A stretch of 64,000 nucleotides of DNA, from positions 7,350,922 to 7,414,921 of the forward strand of contig NC_092678.1 of assembly GCF_964355755.1 (NCBI RefSeq), in the 5' to 3' direction. Source of the stretch: Antedon mediterranea. Its lineage: Eukaryota; Echinodermata; Crinoidea; Comatulida; Antedonidae. Under the pieces are notes generated by a model, which saw only the letters and a list, made by a program, of their open reading frames with translations, was not told the DNA's origin and ran no database searches. Made by a program: the position numbers and the translations under genes. Each line of letters opens with the position of its first letter. Within the stretch, counting starts at the first letter, position 1. Shown in pieces: positions 21,501-33,636 of this stretch.

Positions 21501-23701
21501 TAAAATAAAATAATGAAATTTATAATTATCTCCTTATTAGAATATAATGGTTGTTAGCACGGTGACGCCCAATGGAAAACGACTATTAAAACACACAGAT
21601 TTAGAACAAGCAGAACCTGTGATGAATGGCATTGACAATGACCACAACCACCATCTTCACTCAAACAACACAGCTGCTGAACAAATAAACAACGGAGATA
21701 GCGAATCAAAAACGAATTCAAATAGTATAACTGTTTCGGAGCCTGTTGTGCAAACCGAAGAGCATAGCAACGTTGAAACTGCTGTAGATAGTACCACTAC
21801 TGAACAAAGCACGTCTATAGAAAAGCCTGAGGATACGAATAATACAAATGAACAGACTTCACAATGTGAGTATCCTATTTTCCAATTAGATGAATTTGTT
21901 TGCACAAATCAAAATCATCAGCTCATACATATTTGTATTCATGTTTCTGTCTTCCAAAACCGTCTCTACGACAAATTCTAGTTACTTAAATTTTTCTGCT
22001 ATACCAAAATTAATACAGTCGACTCCGCCTAAGTCGAATCTAATGGGACCGGTATAAAAATTTGAGTTACGCGAACTTCGACTTACAGATTTGCCAAAAA
22101 AAATGCTAGGCCTAGGTTCACTCACTAGCTGCGCTATGGATAGGCCTAGTGGACCCTGCCCTGTCGCGATCACGGCCCACGCGATGAGCCTTCTTGAATT
22201 GAGTTTGCTTAGCTAGCTAGCTAGGCCTAATAAATGCTAAGCCTCTTTATCGGCAATGATAAACTGTATTTTCTTTTATGGTTTAAGCCCGAAACAATAC
22301 AAAAACGTATAATAAATACATTTCGGTTTTTATTCGAATTCGGTATCCATTGTTTAATGCTATCTGTCTAGCACAAAATAGGTACCCACAAAACGCCGCT
22401 CAAGTTCTCAACTCTGAAACAACTCATACACTATACACTAGCGCGAGTTGTAGGACGCCGCCTATACTATACAACCTACTTGAGAGAACCGATATGGTCC
22501 CACATTATCCCCTCTGTTGTTTGTTTATCGTCGAATTACGTACGTTTCATCGGCTTTTTTAGCGCGTTGTTGCCGCGTAATTTTGACTTCGACTTATACG
22601 ATATAAATCACTAAAGAATGTGTGTATTCGGACCGCAAAAAGACTTAGAAAAATTCGACTTATAAATAAAAATTACACAGTAATGTATAGGAAAGAATTG
22701 GGACTTTCCTAAAAATTCGACTTTCGCGATTTTTCGACTTACGCGAATTCGACTTAGGCGGAGTCGACTGTAGCTCGAATCATATTCTACGTTTTGTGAA
22801 GCGAAAAATGTGCAACCAATCAGCTTAGGAAATTGGTTATGACGCGTTCATGAGCACTCAAATCGAAAAGACGTGCGATAGAAATGAAAATCTCAGTTAT
22901 TTGTTGTTGTGGAAAGGGTAGCATTTTTTTTTTTTTTTTTTTTTGGAAAACAAAACATTAAATTTGAACAAACACATTCGCCTTGTGGAAAGCAGGCTTT
23001 AAACTTGATTCTCACTTTGACACAACTAGGTTACCTTTCTTAAAAGTTTTGCAGTGTGAAAAGGGTGTTAGGTGTATCTTTGCCTTGGTTGAGTTTGCAG
23101 ATCCTTCCTCACGATTGGTGGTTACATTGAAAGAGAGATTTGTTTGAAATACATGTCTGGTGACTCGCCAAAAACCAACCTGTTGTGTGTGTCATCTGTA
23201 AACTGTTCCACTCAAAGTGCCGTTTTATTGAAAAAAAATTTACTTTAGACAGTAGGTGTTTTGTATTCATTGAATGGAGAGAATATTTTTATGCGATAAA
23301 GCCTGACCTCTGAGCTGTCTTTTAACTGATGAAAATATTCTCTCCATTCAACCCATTACATTCTTTGCCTAATCTTAACATTAAAAACATTTATTTTTTC
23401 AGCTCAAGAAAAACTAACTACTGATGCTGAAAATGAAAAAGTTGAAACTAGTGAGGAATCGACAATAACATGTGAACCGAAAATATGTGGATCAAAGCCG
23501 TCTTTAGACCCTACTGATACGCGTTCTGACAATGATTCTAACGCTACAAGTCAATCTGAGCAATCCAGCCAATCAGAAGCCCCAATACAATCAGAAGAAT
23601 CTAACCAAACAGTAGAGTCCAACCAACCAGAAACCTCATTAGAAACAACTACGTCTGAATTGACCAAAGACATATTAGGCAATGAAATGGACCAGAGCTG
23701 A
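18516..23701 (+). CDS. PPP4R2: Serine/threonine-protein phosphatase 4 regulatory subunit 2
   Basis: Six exons: 18516-18585, 18675-18756, 19588-19755, 20116-20209, 21541-21865 and 23403-23701. They give 345 residues from the first ATG. An in-frame ATG at 18546 gives 335 and better matches the vertebrate N-terminus ([18 protein letters not shown] against human MDVERLQEALKDFEK), so either start is possible; both have purine at -3 and G at +4. The family targets the PP4 catalytic subunit with PPP4R3 to DNA-repair and centrosomal substrates. The structured N-terminal half is clear: [60 protein letters not shown] and [11 protein letters not shown]. The C-terminal half is acidic and Ser/Thr/Gln-rich and disordered as in relatives, ending GNEMDQS like the human EPMEQD. 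It is head-to-head with LRGUK. Introns 4 and 5 each house a complete transposon remnant. Confidence 0.94.
19345..19450 (+). repeat. LINE/SINE 3'-tail remnant (GGCGCTATATAAAT type)
   Basis: CAGCGCCATGAGCAATGAAT, then GGAATGGCGCTATATAAATC, ends in (GATT)n. It is the same tail type as 33767-33840 and, inverted, 52390-52450. It lies in PPP4R2 intron 2. Confidence 0.55.
19782..20100 (+). repeat. Partial left end of the ATTGTCCCCCAAAA element family
   Basis: GCATTGTCCCCCAAAACATT matches the left end of the element at 56455. The remainder is AT-rich and diverged. Confidence 0.4.
20493..21490. mobile_element. 998-bp TTAA-flanked non-autonomous DNA transposon
   Basis: TTAAAGGGTTACTCCGGGTT at the left is inverted at the right as AACCCGGAGCTACCCTTTAA. 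Both termini include TTAA, suggesting piggyBac-type targeting. No transposase is readable. A partial copy of another family (GAGGGACAATATATCTG, about 21235-21325) is nested inside. It lies in PPP4R2 intron 4. Confidence 0.75.
22016..22770. mobile_element. 755-bp pogo/Tigger-like element with TA target duplication
   Basis: CAGTCGACTCCGCCTAAGTC at the left has its exact inverted copy, GACTTAGGCGGAGTCGACTG, at the right. TA stands at 22014-22015 and 22771-22772. CAGT-starting repeats and a TA target fit pogo/Tigger. Sub-terminal repeats (GACTTA, GAATTCGACTT) are present. No transposase is visible. It lies in PPP4R2 intron 5. Confidence 0.85.
23266..23356. repeat. Inverted repeat, about 19-bp arms
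   Basis: TGAATGGAGAGAATATTTT and AAAATATTCTCTCCATTCA stand about 45 bp apart. It is a hairpin in PPP4R2 intron 5, just before the last exon, and may be a small fold-back element. Confidence 0.75.
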
Positions 23702-25256
23702 GACTAGGCTTTGAAATGTTGGCGAGGAGGCCTTCACGTAAAAATGAGTTTTTTGAAGACCTGTTAAGCAGATAAAAACAATTCAGGGATTTAAAATTGC
23801 AGAATCTTGAAAAAACGAAAATATATGAAGATTAAATTTCTTTGTGAAATATTTTTGTAGCCTAAAAGTGCTCAACTCCACAAAGATGATGTGGTTTATC
23901 TGATAGTATTTAATACGTGTAATTTAATTGCATATTATTGTATTAATAGTGTATTCAAATTGAATTCACTATTTAAATAACGAAACTAGTGATTTTCAAG
24001 GTCACTATTTTTCTAATAAATTGTGTATGTTTGTTCAGTTTGTTTCCTCTACATTCTAAGTGAATTAAATTATAAATGTACTTTTAAAACAATTGTATAA
24101 GGCAGAGAACAGTTTGTGTTGGTTCATTGCAAAATGTATGATCTATGTACTGTATTGCAAAGTGACCCCTAGTCATTTGACCTATGACCCTTAAATAAAG
24201 GTCAAAGTGAGTCTTAATAAAACTGCAATATTTAAAAACAACAGAATCTATTTATGTCAATAACACCATCCATTTTATCAAATATGGTTTTATATGTAAC
24301 CGTCGAGAAATAGCTTTCGCCAATAATTTCCAGTCGTGTAAATTTAATTTCTACACTGTCCTAGCATTTTGTTTATATAATTGTTTGTGAATAAATAAAT
24401 TGCTTGTTTGTCATACTAAGACAGATTTCAATTTGACTAGTCCCTCTATGAGCAGCTCTGTACCTTTTGCGTGGTTTTACTTGCACTGCTCAAATAAAAA
24501 TTTGACGTTTTCCTCAATACAGTACTGTGAATGAAGATGCTGAAATCTCACAACTTAAAACAAAACAGTACAAGGGACATTTTGGGACTGAAGAAATTAT
24601 CCACTTAAATTGGGGGAATCCCCTGTATATGAGAGGGATTTTTTACTGTATACATTTTCTGTGTTATTAATATCAATACTCAACATTTATGACTTTAATA
24701 TTCTTTAAAAGGATGGTAAATTTTCATTTATTTAATATTTTTTTTACACATCGCAGTTATTTACAAAGAAAGTGCCAGTATTTTCAAATGTAAAATTATT
24801 AATAAGCTTATCATGGAAAATTTGTAATATATATTTGTAAGAAGCAACATTTTGTTTTTTATTCATTTTTCCGACTATTTGAAGAATATCTACTTTTATT
24901 TTAACTTAAATTCTACAAACAACTGCTATTAAATAATACTATATTGTCCTTTGTTATGTTAATGTATTAAATTGCTTCTCAACTTCGCAAGTGACATTTG
25001 TATTCTGCGTTTGTGTGTAGTTTATGTAAATATGATAAGGCATTTTAAAAACCACAATGTGAATGTAAAATGAGGAAGTTAGTCGATGAAATAAATAAAA
25101 AATCCTCCTGGTCTAAAAATTGAAAATGTAGCATTTTTTTTTAAAGAGTAATATTTACTAGATTCTAATGAAATATGATTTATTTCAAAAAGTTTATTAT
25201 AAATTACTAAAAACAATTTTGTGATAGAAATCTATTTTTCAATGCAGCATTTCACA
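23702..25256 (+). other. PPP4R2 3' UTR and downstream DNA
   Basis: No coding exon was seen. Candidate poly(A) signals are AATAAA at 24194-24199 and 24216-24221, AATAAATAAA near 24390, and a further one near 25090. The true end is unknown. Confidence 0.6.
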
Positions 25257-25890
25257 TTAAAGCCCCATTCCCTACGTTTTTTAGATCTAATTTAAGATCA
25301 CAGACTATATTTAATGTAAAAATAATACTATATGGTCCTATTGCGATAACTTTTTTCGTCTTTAAACGGTTAAAAATGTGAAAAATAAGTCGATTCTAAT
25401 AATTATAGCGGCCCGCTATAAATCCCAAAATGCATTGCGCGCGGATGGATATTTTTGTTTTTCACCTGTAATTCGCCCACTTTTCGATCGATCGTGAGGC
25501 CAAAACAAATGGAAGACTCCTAACTTTTCAGCGAAAATACCGGGTTTTCCCCAATTTGTATCAACGGAGTATGGCAAAAATAGAAAGACAATTAATGCAG
25601 CAACTATACAACGTCATGCTAGGTATATAGGTAGCGTACGATGTTCGTACGTTACCGATGTTTACCAGCTAGGCCTACAAAACTAAGCCTAGCTAGGCTA
25701 GGCCTAAGACCGTCCACGAGAGGTCGATCGCCGCGAGCTACTTAGGTAGTGCATTGTTTCTCACTTTTTATCATAATTTACCATAAAACGTACATTTAAG
25801 ACAAGGAATGACATGGTTTAATGTTTTTAAAGTGATATATATGTATTATTTTCCAAAAAACGTCCAAAATTGCAGGGAAGGGGTCTTTAA
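25257..25890. mobile_element. 634-bp TTAA-flanked non-autonomous element
   Basis: TTAAAGCCCCATTCCCTACG on the left is mirrored imperfectly by CAGGGAAGGGGTCTTTAA on the right, with TTAA at 25257-25260 and 25887-25890. Its right part matches the fragment at 13417-13530. It ends about 150 bp before the SEC13 start codon, so it may lie in or near the SEC13 promoter. Confidence 0.65.
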
Positions 25891-26037
25891 GCCTAAAAAT
25901 TTTTCATTAAGAAATTATGAAAAATAGAGGGCGACAGACAAATTGAACCAGAGACTGACACGAGTACGCTACGTACGTGTATGTTTTGGGAAGCCGATCG
26001 GCGTTAAATTGCGTAAAAATTCAATTAATTAACAATC

Positions 26038-29000
26038 ATGGTAAGTATTATTTACTTTAAAATGTGGTTGTACTTTATTTAGAGTTTTGTAATCTTAAAA
26101 GTTTGTTGTGAAATGTTATTTTAATTTAAATAAAACCTAATTACCGCCAGGCCTCCTACAGACATCTATTCTTACCACCACCACCTGATTACCGTGGTAG
26201 AAAGCCTAGATAGGCCTAGGCCTAGTAAAGTTGTAGGCCGGCCGGCCCAGGTAGGCCTAGGCCTAATTCTTCATCCGGTCCAGTCTTCTCTGTCTTGAGA
26301 AGTACAGTGGCATGGGTTTCCCGGTAGGCCGTAACCTAGAAAGAATACAGTCCGAACTAATAAAACATCATTTATAACTTTGGCTTTGTGTGACTGCTGT
26401 TATTTATATTATTAATAATAATAATTCTTGTTGTAAAGCGTTTTAATAATAAATAGGCCTTTTCCACGAAACGGTAGAAGACATATTCGATCGATGACAA
26501 AGTACTAATGCACTTGTCAATTGTATGACCCACTATACGACCCCCGGGAGGGGTGCGTCATTTACAAATAATTAACGACACAGGAGTGCGTCCAAAAACC
26601 TAGAGGGTACGTCACATCAATGAACAAGGTTTGTCAATGACATGTCCGTCACTTTACCACCCACCATATCATAAACAACATGGTCACAGTGCGTCAAAAT
26701 GGGTGCGTCATGGTCACCTAAAGGTAAGTCACCTTTTTGACGCACGGGTGCGTCATGGTATTCAAAAGTACGACGCACATCGGACAAATGATGCACCTCT
26801 CCCGGGGGTCGTATATTGGGTCATACAATTGACAAGTGCATAAAATATTAATTCATAATTCGTTAACGAACACACTTACTGTATGGACAACATTTACTGT
26901 ATGGACAACATTTTTGTGAAATGTTCCTAAATGAAAAAGATTAGCCTAAATGTACATCACTGTATGATTTTTAGACACTAGAAAAATTATTTTGATCGCT
27001 TAAAATCCAACTAAAAAAAAGATAAGTAAAACACAGTGTATAAGCATAGGCACCGCGATAAAACAGTGTGGACAGTTTGCCACTCTTTATTTCCATTGGA
27101 TTTTAGGTAATCAACAAAATGTTTCTAATTTTTTTTAATCGTTTTAGAATATTTTGTACATTAAACCAGGTGATTTCTTGTCTTTAATGTGCATTCTAAG
27201 GTTGCTTATTAATTATCTAAGTAGCTTTCGTCGAATATTCTCTAGTAGACCTTTCTAGTTACTCTTACGAGAACTTAAGAACTTGTTTTTGTAGGCTTAA
27301 CTGGTGAATAGCGGTAATGTACGGACATCGTATGCTAGCTATAGGCTGTCTTTCCTTTACATACAAATTGGGAAAGACCTAATATTTTTGCTGAAAAGTT
27401 ACAGTTCTTTTATTTGGTTGTGCCCGTTCACGCAAACGATCAAATTGGGTGCATCACATCACAATATGAAATGCATAACTTATTAGAATCGACTTATTTT
27501 TCGCACTTTTAAAAAAAACTTAGGTCTAGTGTCTTTAAAGTATATCTTTTTTATTGTAATAATTGTTATTGTTCCTATTTTAATCATCTTTTCAGGTTTC
27601 TGTAATTAGCACTGTGGATACTGCACATGAAGATATGATTGTAAGTAGGCCTAATCTCGTTCCTAAATTATTTTGAAATTGGTAAATAATAAATTAGTAA
27701 ATAATAAGGCGTAATCTATGCTATACGTTTACTTTGAATTGTTTGAAAAGTATTCATTTTGGAAAATGGTTTCCAGTGAACAATGTAAGTAACATTGAAA
27801 CTAAAGTATCAACAACCCAAACGCAGAGTTGAAAGATATAGAAAAAGTGCAGTCATATACCTTATCTCGCTTCTAAATGAATAATATTAATGATAATATT
27901 TAGAATATGTAAATATCTTTGTAATTCAGCTTTGGCTGCGATGAAAATATTTAAAATAAATGAAATGAAAAAAACAATAATAAATCATTCAGTCTATATT
28001 TAAAATAAAACAAACACATCTTTTAAATATATCAATTGATTTTATTTATCGACAATTTTGACAACTCACAATAATACTAACTACTGGAAGCATTTTAAAT
28101 TTGTTGTCCTTTTCAATGTCTTTTCTTGAAAATTAATTATTGATGTTTACTTATTTTTAGTTGTCTTAAGTTTGTTTTATTGTCCTGAAATATTAAATAA
28201 AAATCATCTTTTGTTAGCATGATGCACAGATGGATTATTATGGTGTTCGTCTCGCTACCTGCTCCTCCGACAGATCGGTCAAGATATTCGATGTTATCAA
28301 CGGTCAACAAACACTAGTTGCAGATCTAAGAGGGTAAAGCATTTTGTTGTTTAATTCATTCAAATTTGGCAATTTCCTACCACCAGTACAGTACATGGAT
28401 TTAAGCTACAGGCCTTGTCTTTTGAAAATGATAGGTGTTACAAATTGCACTCCTCAATACATTCAGGGCTGCTGTATGTGTTCTGTTTGTATGTTGGTGT
28501 GTAGAAGTTTACCAAATTTAAGTGTGTTGTAAATCGCATTTTTCAAGGGCAGTTTAGGAGTGTGTTAGACAAGTGATTGCATTCCCCAAATTCCTCAAAT
28601 GACCAGGCCTGAAGCTAGGGAACTCTATAGTGTCAAAATCTAGGCTGGGTGGGGGGAAAAAAGCATACATGATCCGTAAATAAATAAAATTTATGCTTAC
28701 AATATACACATCATGTATATTTAAAAAACATTTTTACATTTGTGAAAGTCCATTATCTTTTCTTTTATTTAATATAAAACAAGGTACAAAATGTATAACA
28801 ATATCCAATCTGCAGACAGTACTGTTTCGATCTCATTAGTGCAGCTCAGGTTTTGAAACAAATATGAAGCACTGGTGCAACAGTCTGAGCCAGTTATGTT
28901 GGCAATGGTACACTGATGATTATAAACACATAAATAGATATAGCAATGAATATTAAATATCCGACCAGCTGACATACAATTTTGATAACCCTTTGATATT

Positions 29001-32000
29001 CCCATTGACAGGCACGAGGGACCTGTGTGGCAAGTTGCATGGGCTCATCCAATGTATGGTAACATCCTGGCTTCTTGTTCCTACGATAAAAAAGTGATTG
29101 TCTGGAGGGAGGCTAGTGGCTCATGGGAGAAGATCTACGAGCATGGTGATCATGACTCATCAGGTAAATTGATTTGAACTTTGACACCTGAATAAATTAT
29201 GTCTTGCCCATAAAGATTAGTGAAGAGAGTAGCACTAGTAGGTAGGGATTTATATTTACAAAGCAATATACTACAAGATGAGGGCGTATCAATTTGATCG
29301 ATGTTGCATGTGTGTACACTGGCTTATCTGATTGGCCGATTCATGCCATTACTCCTAATTATTAATAATATCTTGAAATATTTATACAATATTGGTAATA
29401 ATACATATTTATTATATTTGATATATTTTATGTATTCAATGCAAAATTCATATTATAGAAACATTTTTTATTACAGTGAACTCCGTTCAGTGGGCGCCCA
29501 AGGAGTTTGGTCTCGTTCTTGCTTGCGGTTCATCCGATGGGTCAGTTTCTATTTTAACGTACAATGAGAACCAATGGTCATCGACCAAAATTAAGGAAGC
29601 TCATTCGGTAAGGAAAATCAAAGTCATTGGCCAATACTACTGGTCATTTCTGACCTTTATTGTGACCATTCTTTTACATTGAAGTCAAAATTTGGACATA
29701 ATTTTGTGAAATTTGTACACAGTACTACCCTGGTCATTCTTGGATCAAACACATACTCCCATAATGCAGCTAGTAATCAGTGCAAATTCATGTATCTTGC
29801 CGCCTAAGGATAGAAACAATGTAAAGAACCTACAATCTGTAGTCCATCGTCCAACTCACTGCACCACTAATTTGAAATAAAAGAAGAAATAAATCTTTAA
29901 GCAATTATCTTGATTAATTGTCCAGTAATGATAATTGATAATGCTTATTTTCTTCAGATTGGTTGTAATGCTGTTAGTTGGGCACCAGCAGTCGTACCAG
30001 GTTCATTGATTGAACCACCATCAACACAAAGACCAAACATTGCTAAACGATTGGTTACCGGTGGCTGTGATAACTTAGTAAAGATTTGGAAGTAAATATA
30101 ATGTTCTCTCTACACTATCAAACTAGTTTGCCCAAACTAGTGATATGCCCATTACCACTAAAAACCATGCCACCAACCATTAAAAATTGGACAGAGGGTC
30201 CTACTAAATGTTCTGTTATTATCTAATGTCCAGTTTGTATTAAAATAAAAGATAATGTCCAGTTGGTAGTTCACCAGGTGCTACTTTCTCAGCTGTTGAA
30301 TTTCCCTGGAGTGGGACAGAGGGTCCAATAATAGTTTTATTGAATTGAATTGAACCAGCTGGAAGGACAGTGTCTGAGGGTAGCTTCTGTCCACTTGCTG
30401 CACCTGTGTCCATACCCTGCACAATGTATCTGCAAGAACTGATGTCCATAGTAAGAGAGAGGTACACCAGGCTTACATGCACAACCCTGATTGCTCCTTA
30501 TTGTGAATCGAAAGAGAAGCAAAAACTTGAATCATGTAATGATTATTTACACAATACAGCTTGGTGCCCTAGAAACCATATCACCAACTATTAAAATTTG
30601 ATAGAGTGTGCTCTTTAATCATGTCAACTTTTCTTACAGAGAAGATAATGGTGAATGGACCGAAGAGCATAAACTAGAAGCACATAGTGATTGGGTACGC
30701 GACACAGCGTGGTGTCCGTCCATTGGCCTCCCGCAGAGCACTATAGCTAGTTGTTCACAAGATGGCCGTGTTATTATTTGGACCTGTGACAGTAGCACAG
30801 GCAACACATGGAACCCAAAGGTAATGCTACAAATTGCAGTTCCCCAGGTGGTAGTTTCTCAGGTGGTAGTTCACTAGGTGCTACTTCCCCATGTGCTTGT
30901 TCCCCTGGTGCTAGTTTCCCAGGTGCTATTTTCTCAGTGCAAGTTCCCAGGTGGTACTTCCCTGGGTGCTAATTCACCAGGTGCTAGTTCTCCCTGGTGC
31001 TGGTTTCCCAGGTGCTATTTCCCCAGGTGCTATTTCCCCAGGTGCTATTTCCCCAGGTGCTATTTCCCCAGGTGCTAGTTTCCCAGGTGCTAGTTCCCCA
31101 GGTTGTATTTCCCCAGGTTGTATTTCCCCGGGTTGTATTTCCCCAGGCACTAGTTCCCCAGGTGCTAGTTCCCCAGGCACTAGTTCCCCAGGTTGTATTT
31201 CCCCAGGTTGTATTTCCCCCGGGTTGTATTTCCCCAGGCACTAGTTCCCCAGGTGCTAGTTCCCCAGGTTGTTTTTTCCCAGGCACTAGTTCCCCATGTC
31301 CTAATCTCTCAGTTGTAGTTTGTGTCTGGTAAAACAATAGAAAAACGGGTATCGTATTATCGATGATTTTTTTGTGTATCGAATAACTTGGAAATAATGC
31401 ATAAAATTGCAAAATAATTTAATAAAATATCAATATAAATAAACAAACAATACACAAACAATATGGCCTTATTGAAAATAAATTAAGGGTTGATATTGGT
31501 AATATGTCTAGTATATGTCCATGAGGTGTGTCTGCCTCAAAATTTAATAGTACAAAGATTTGCAATCGAAAATATTTTTTTTTTAATTCTTGTAGATTTT
31601 AAGCAAATTTAATGACGTTGTTTGGCATGTTAGCTGGTCCGTCACTGGAAACATATTAGCAGTGTCTGGTGGTGATAACAAGGTAAGATTACAATACAGT
31701 GGAACAAAGTGTCCACTAAATAGAGGTTTTCCTGAACAGAAAATTCCTCTCGTTTTGCAGAAATGTGTCCCCTAAATGAGGGATTTAGAGAATGCTTTGG
31801 TTGTTTTCTATACATATTCTTGGTGAACACACAATTTATGTAGTATATAATGTAATATTGCTTGCCTTCCTACTGGGATATGACATGTCCATCAAAATTT
31901 TAAACTCTGTCTACACTATCAAACTTTATGTAACAAAACAATGTGTGAATGGTCTGAATTTGCTTATTTGTTGAAGCAAAACAATTGGATCTTAAATTTT

Positions 32001-32149
32001 TTTTTTTTTAAGAATGGATTCAATTAAAAAGATTTTAATTAATTACAATTTAGGTTAGTTTGTGGAAGGAATCGTTAGAAGGACAATGGGAATGCGTAAG
32101 TGATGTAAGTAAAGGAGAGGGTGTTATTGAAGGCCAGCAGCAAACATAA
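26038..32149 (+). CDS. SEC13: SEC13, WD-repeat coat protein (COPII, nuclear pore, GATOR2)
   Basis: Nine exons: 26038-26040, 27596-27640, 28218-28333, 29012-29163, 29477-29607, 29958-30091, 30640-30820, 31596-31682 and 32054-32149. They give 314 residues (human 322). SEC13 is an incomplete six-bladed WD propeller completed by SEC31 in COPII and NUP145/NUP96 in the pore; it also belongs to GATOR2. The product follows the human protein throughout: [134 protein letters not shown] and [18 protein letters not shown]. Exon 1 codes only for the start Met (ATG|GTAAGT). Intron 1 holds a MITE, and intron 7 a 15-bp minisatellite. The C-terminal tail after the last blade is shorter than in human. Confidence 0.96.
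26146..26262. repeat. GGCCTA-rich block in SEC13 intron 1
   Basis: AGGCCTAGGCCTAGTAAAG, GGCCGGCCGGCC and AGGTAGGCCTAGGCCTA words occur within 220 bp of the first donor. A smaller cluster, CTAGCTAGGCTAGGCCTAAG, is upstream at about 25688. Confidence 0.8.
26508..26841. mobile_element. MITE with TGCACTTGTCAATTGTATGA termini, copy 2
   Basis: It has perfectly inverted ends, ATGCACTTGTCAATTGTATG and CATACAATTGACAAGTGCAT. The interior is rich in GTGCGTCA. It pairs with copy 1 at 6861-7177. It lies in SEC13 intron 1. Confidence 0.88.
30105..30165. repeat. Fragment of the CTGTCTACACTATCAAACTA MITE family
   Basis: CTCTACACTATCAAACTAGT followed by TAGTGATATGCCCAT. It is a left-end fragment in SEC13 intron 6. 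Confidence 0.5.
30836..31310. repeat. 15-bp minisatellite in SEC13 intron 7
   Basis: About 30 units of TTCCCCAGGTGCTAG with recurrent variants GGTTGTAT, GGCACTAG and GGTGCTAT. Because the unit is a multiple of three, all six frames stay open over long stretches (PGA/PGE-type peptides), but these are artefacts of the repeat. Confidence 0.92.
31694..31800. repeat. Tigger-like element fragment
   Basis: ACAGTGGAACAAAGTGTCCA, then CTAAATAGAGG, with GTGTCCCCTAAATGAGGGAT further on. The pattern of CAGT start and GTCCxCTAAATAGAGG words is typical of pogo/Tigger ends. Related pieces are at 55389-55495 and 62335-62420. Confidence 0.4.
31904..31930. repeat. Short fragment of the CTGTCTACACTATCAAAC MITE family
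   Basis: CTCTGTCTACACTATCAAAC is identical to the family terminus. The rest of the element is absent. Confidence 0.5.
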
Positions 32150-33636
32150 GACCACCTAAGGTAACCAAAATTCATCAGAAAAACAGGAGCATTTCTTGGC
32201 TTACGACAACATTTTAAGAAAGCCACCTAAGTAAGCGTGAACTAAAGCAAGTTTCAAACGAGTGGAAATACGAAAAAAATTGCAATTCATCGATAAAAAA
32301 AGGTTCAACAGTTTTCAGAATGTTTCTTGACTTAAAACGACTTTTTAATAAATCCACAGAGGTAAGCACAACGTTTCAAACCAGTGGAAATAAGAGAGTA
32401 AATGAAATTTGTGTTTTGTTTCTTTTGAAGTGTTTCTGGCTTACAAAGAATTTTTAATTCTTGAAATGACTTTATACATACATCGAATAAGAACAACATA
32501 AACCTATATAGCTAATTATTTTATTGTATATCCATCATTTTTGTCACATTTTGTTCGTCGTGTTCTGTACTTACGTATCTTCGTTTCCCGTATTGATAAG
32601 ATGAAATTCAGAATTCAATTAAGAATTGACACAACACGTGACTTATATGTTGGCATACATTTTCTTGGAAGTTATTTAGTCAAAACAATTTAGGGGCAAT
32701 TGAATTGAATGCTGGCTAAAAGCATTTTCTCATTTTGTTATAACTTTAAATATAACTTCAACAAATGTCAGTTTTCTACACTACTTAATATAGAACATTG
32801 GTTTATTTCATTTAATTCATTTTTAGGTTGATTTTAAACATGGAGCCTAATTTATTCATGTTTTAAACATTTCTAAAAATGTTCTTCTCTTTTAGTGGTA
32901 TTTATTTTGTTATGCATAATGTTAACTTTTAGTGAAATTATTATGACCAATAAAGGATATGTTAATGGTAAATTATCAAGCAATGGTATAGTAGCATAGT
33001 GGCATCTCCGGGTCCTTGTTGGATCATAGTATCAGTCTCTCGCAAAGATAATAACAGAAGATTTAAAAAATAAAATTTGGTTAAATGCAAACATTTCTCC
33101 ATGGAAGTAAGCGACCATGTCAACATTATTCTAATGCAGTAACTGCATCTTTTGTTTATTTCAATGTAAAAGTTTATGTTTATAAACAGTGTGTATGACA
33201 GATTACTCAGAAAAAGCTTTCTAAATACTGCAGTAGAATATTTTTTACATGATCCTGCTAAACTCATGTAAACACATTTTATTAAGAATTTAAATGTCTC
33301 TTTAACATTGCCTGAAGCAAACTATCAGATGTGTTGACTATTATTCTCTGTTATTTGTAAATAAAAAAGTAAAATATTTGAAATTGATTGATTTTTATTA
33401 CTTGTAGATATTAAAATCCCCTTATTTGTCTCCAAATGGGAAAAGGATGAGCTTTCTAAATTCGAGCATTATCACAAAAGTATAATATAATTTCACAATT
33501 GACTGATGTTTAAAATATTAAATTTCTACATATATGCACATATATTGCATTGCAATCGCTTTATGTTGTCATAGTAACAAAGTATGTCATAAAAGTGTCA
33601 AATTTGGTGATTTTTTATTGGATTGTTTACGGACTA
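32150..33636 (+). other. SEC13 3' UTR and intergenic DNA
   Basis: Non-coding. At 32150-32370 two similar about 120-bp segments repeat (TTTCTTGGCTTACGAC and TTTCTTGACTTAAAACGAC, CCACCTAAG and CCACAGAGG). AATAAA at 33360-33365 is one candidate poly(A) signal. At 33105-33150 lies a fragment with ACCATGTCAACATTATTCTA of the 8944 family. Confidence 0.5.

Noticed and set aside
30878-31412. Collagen-like PGA/PGE open frames in SEC13 intron 7
   Set aside because: They are translations of the 15-bp minisatellite, open on both strands at once.
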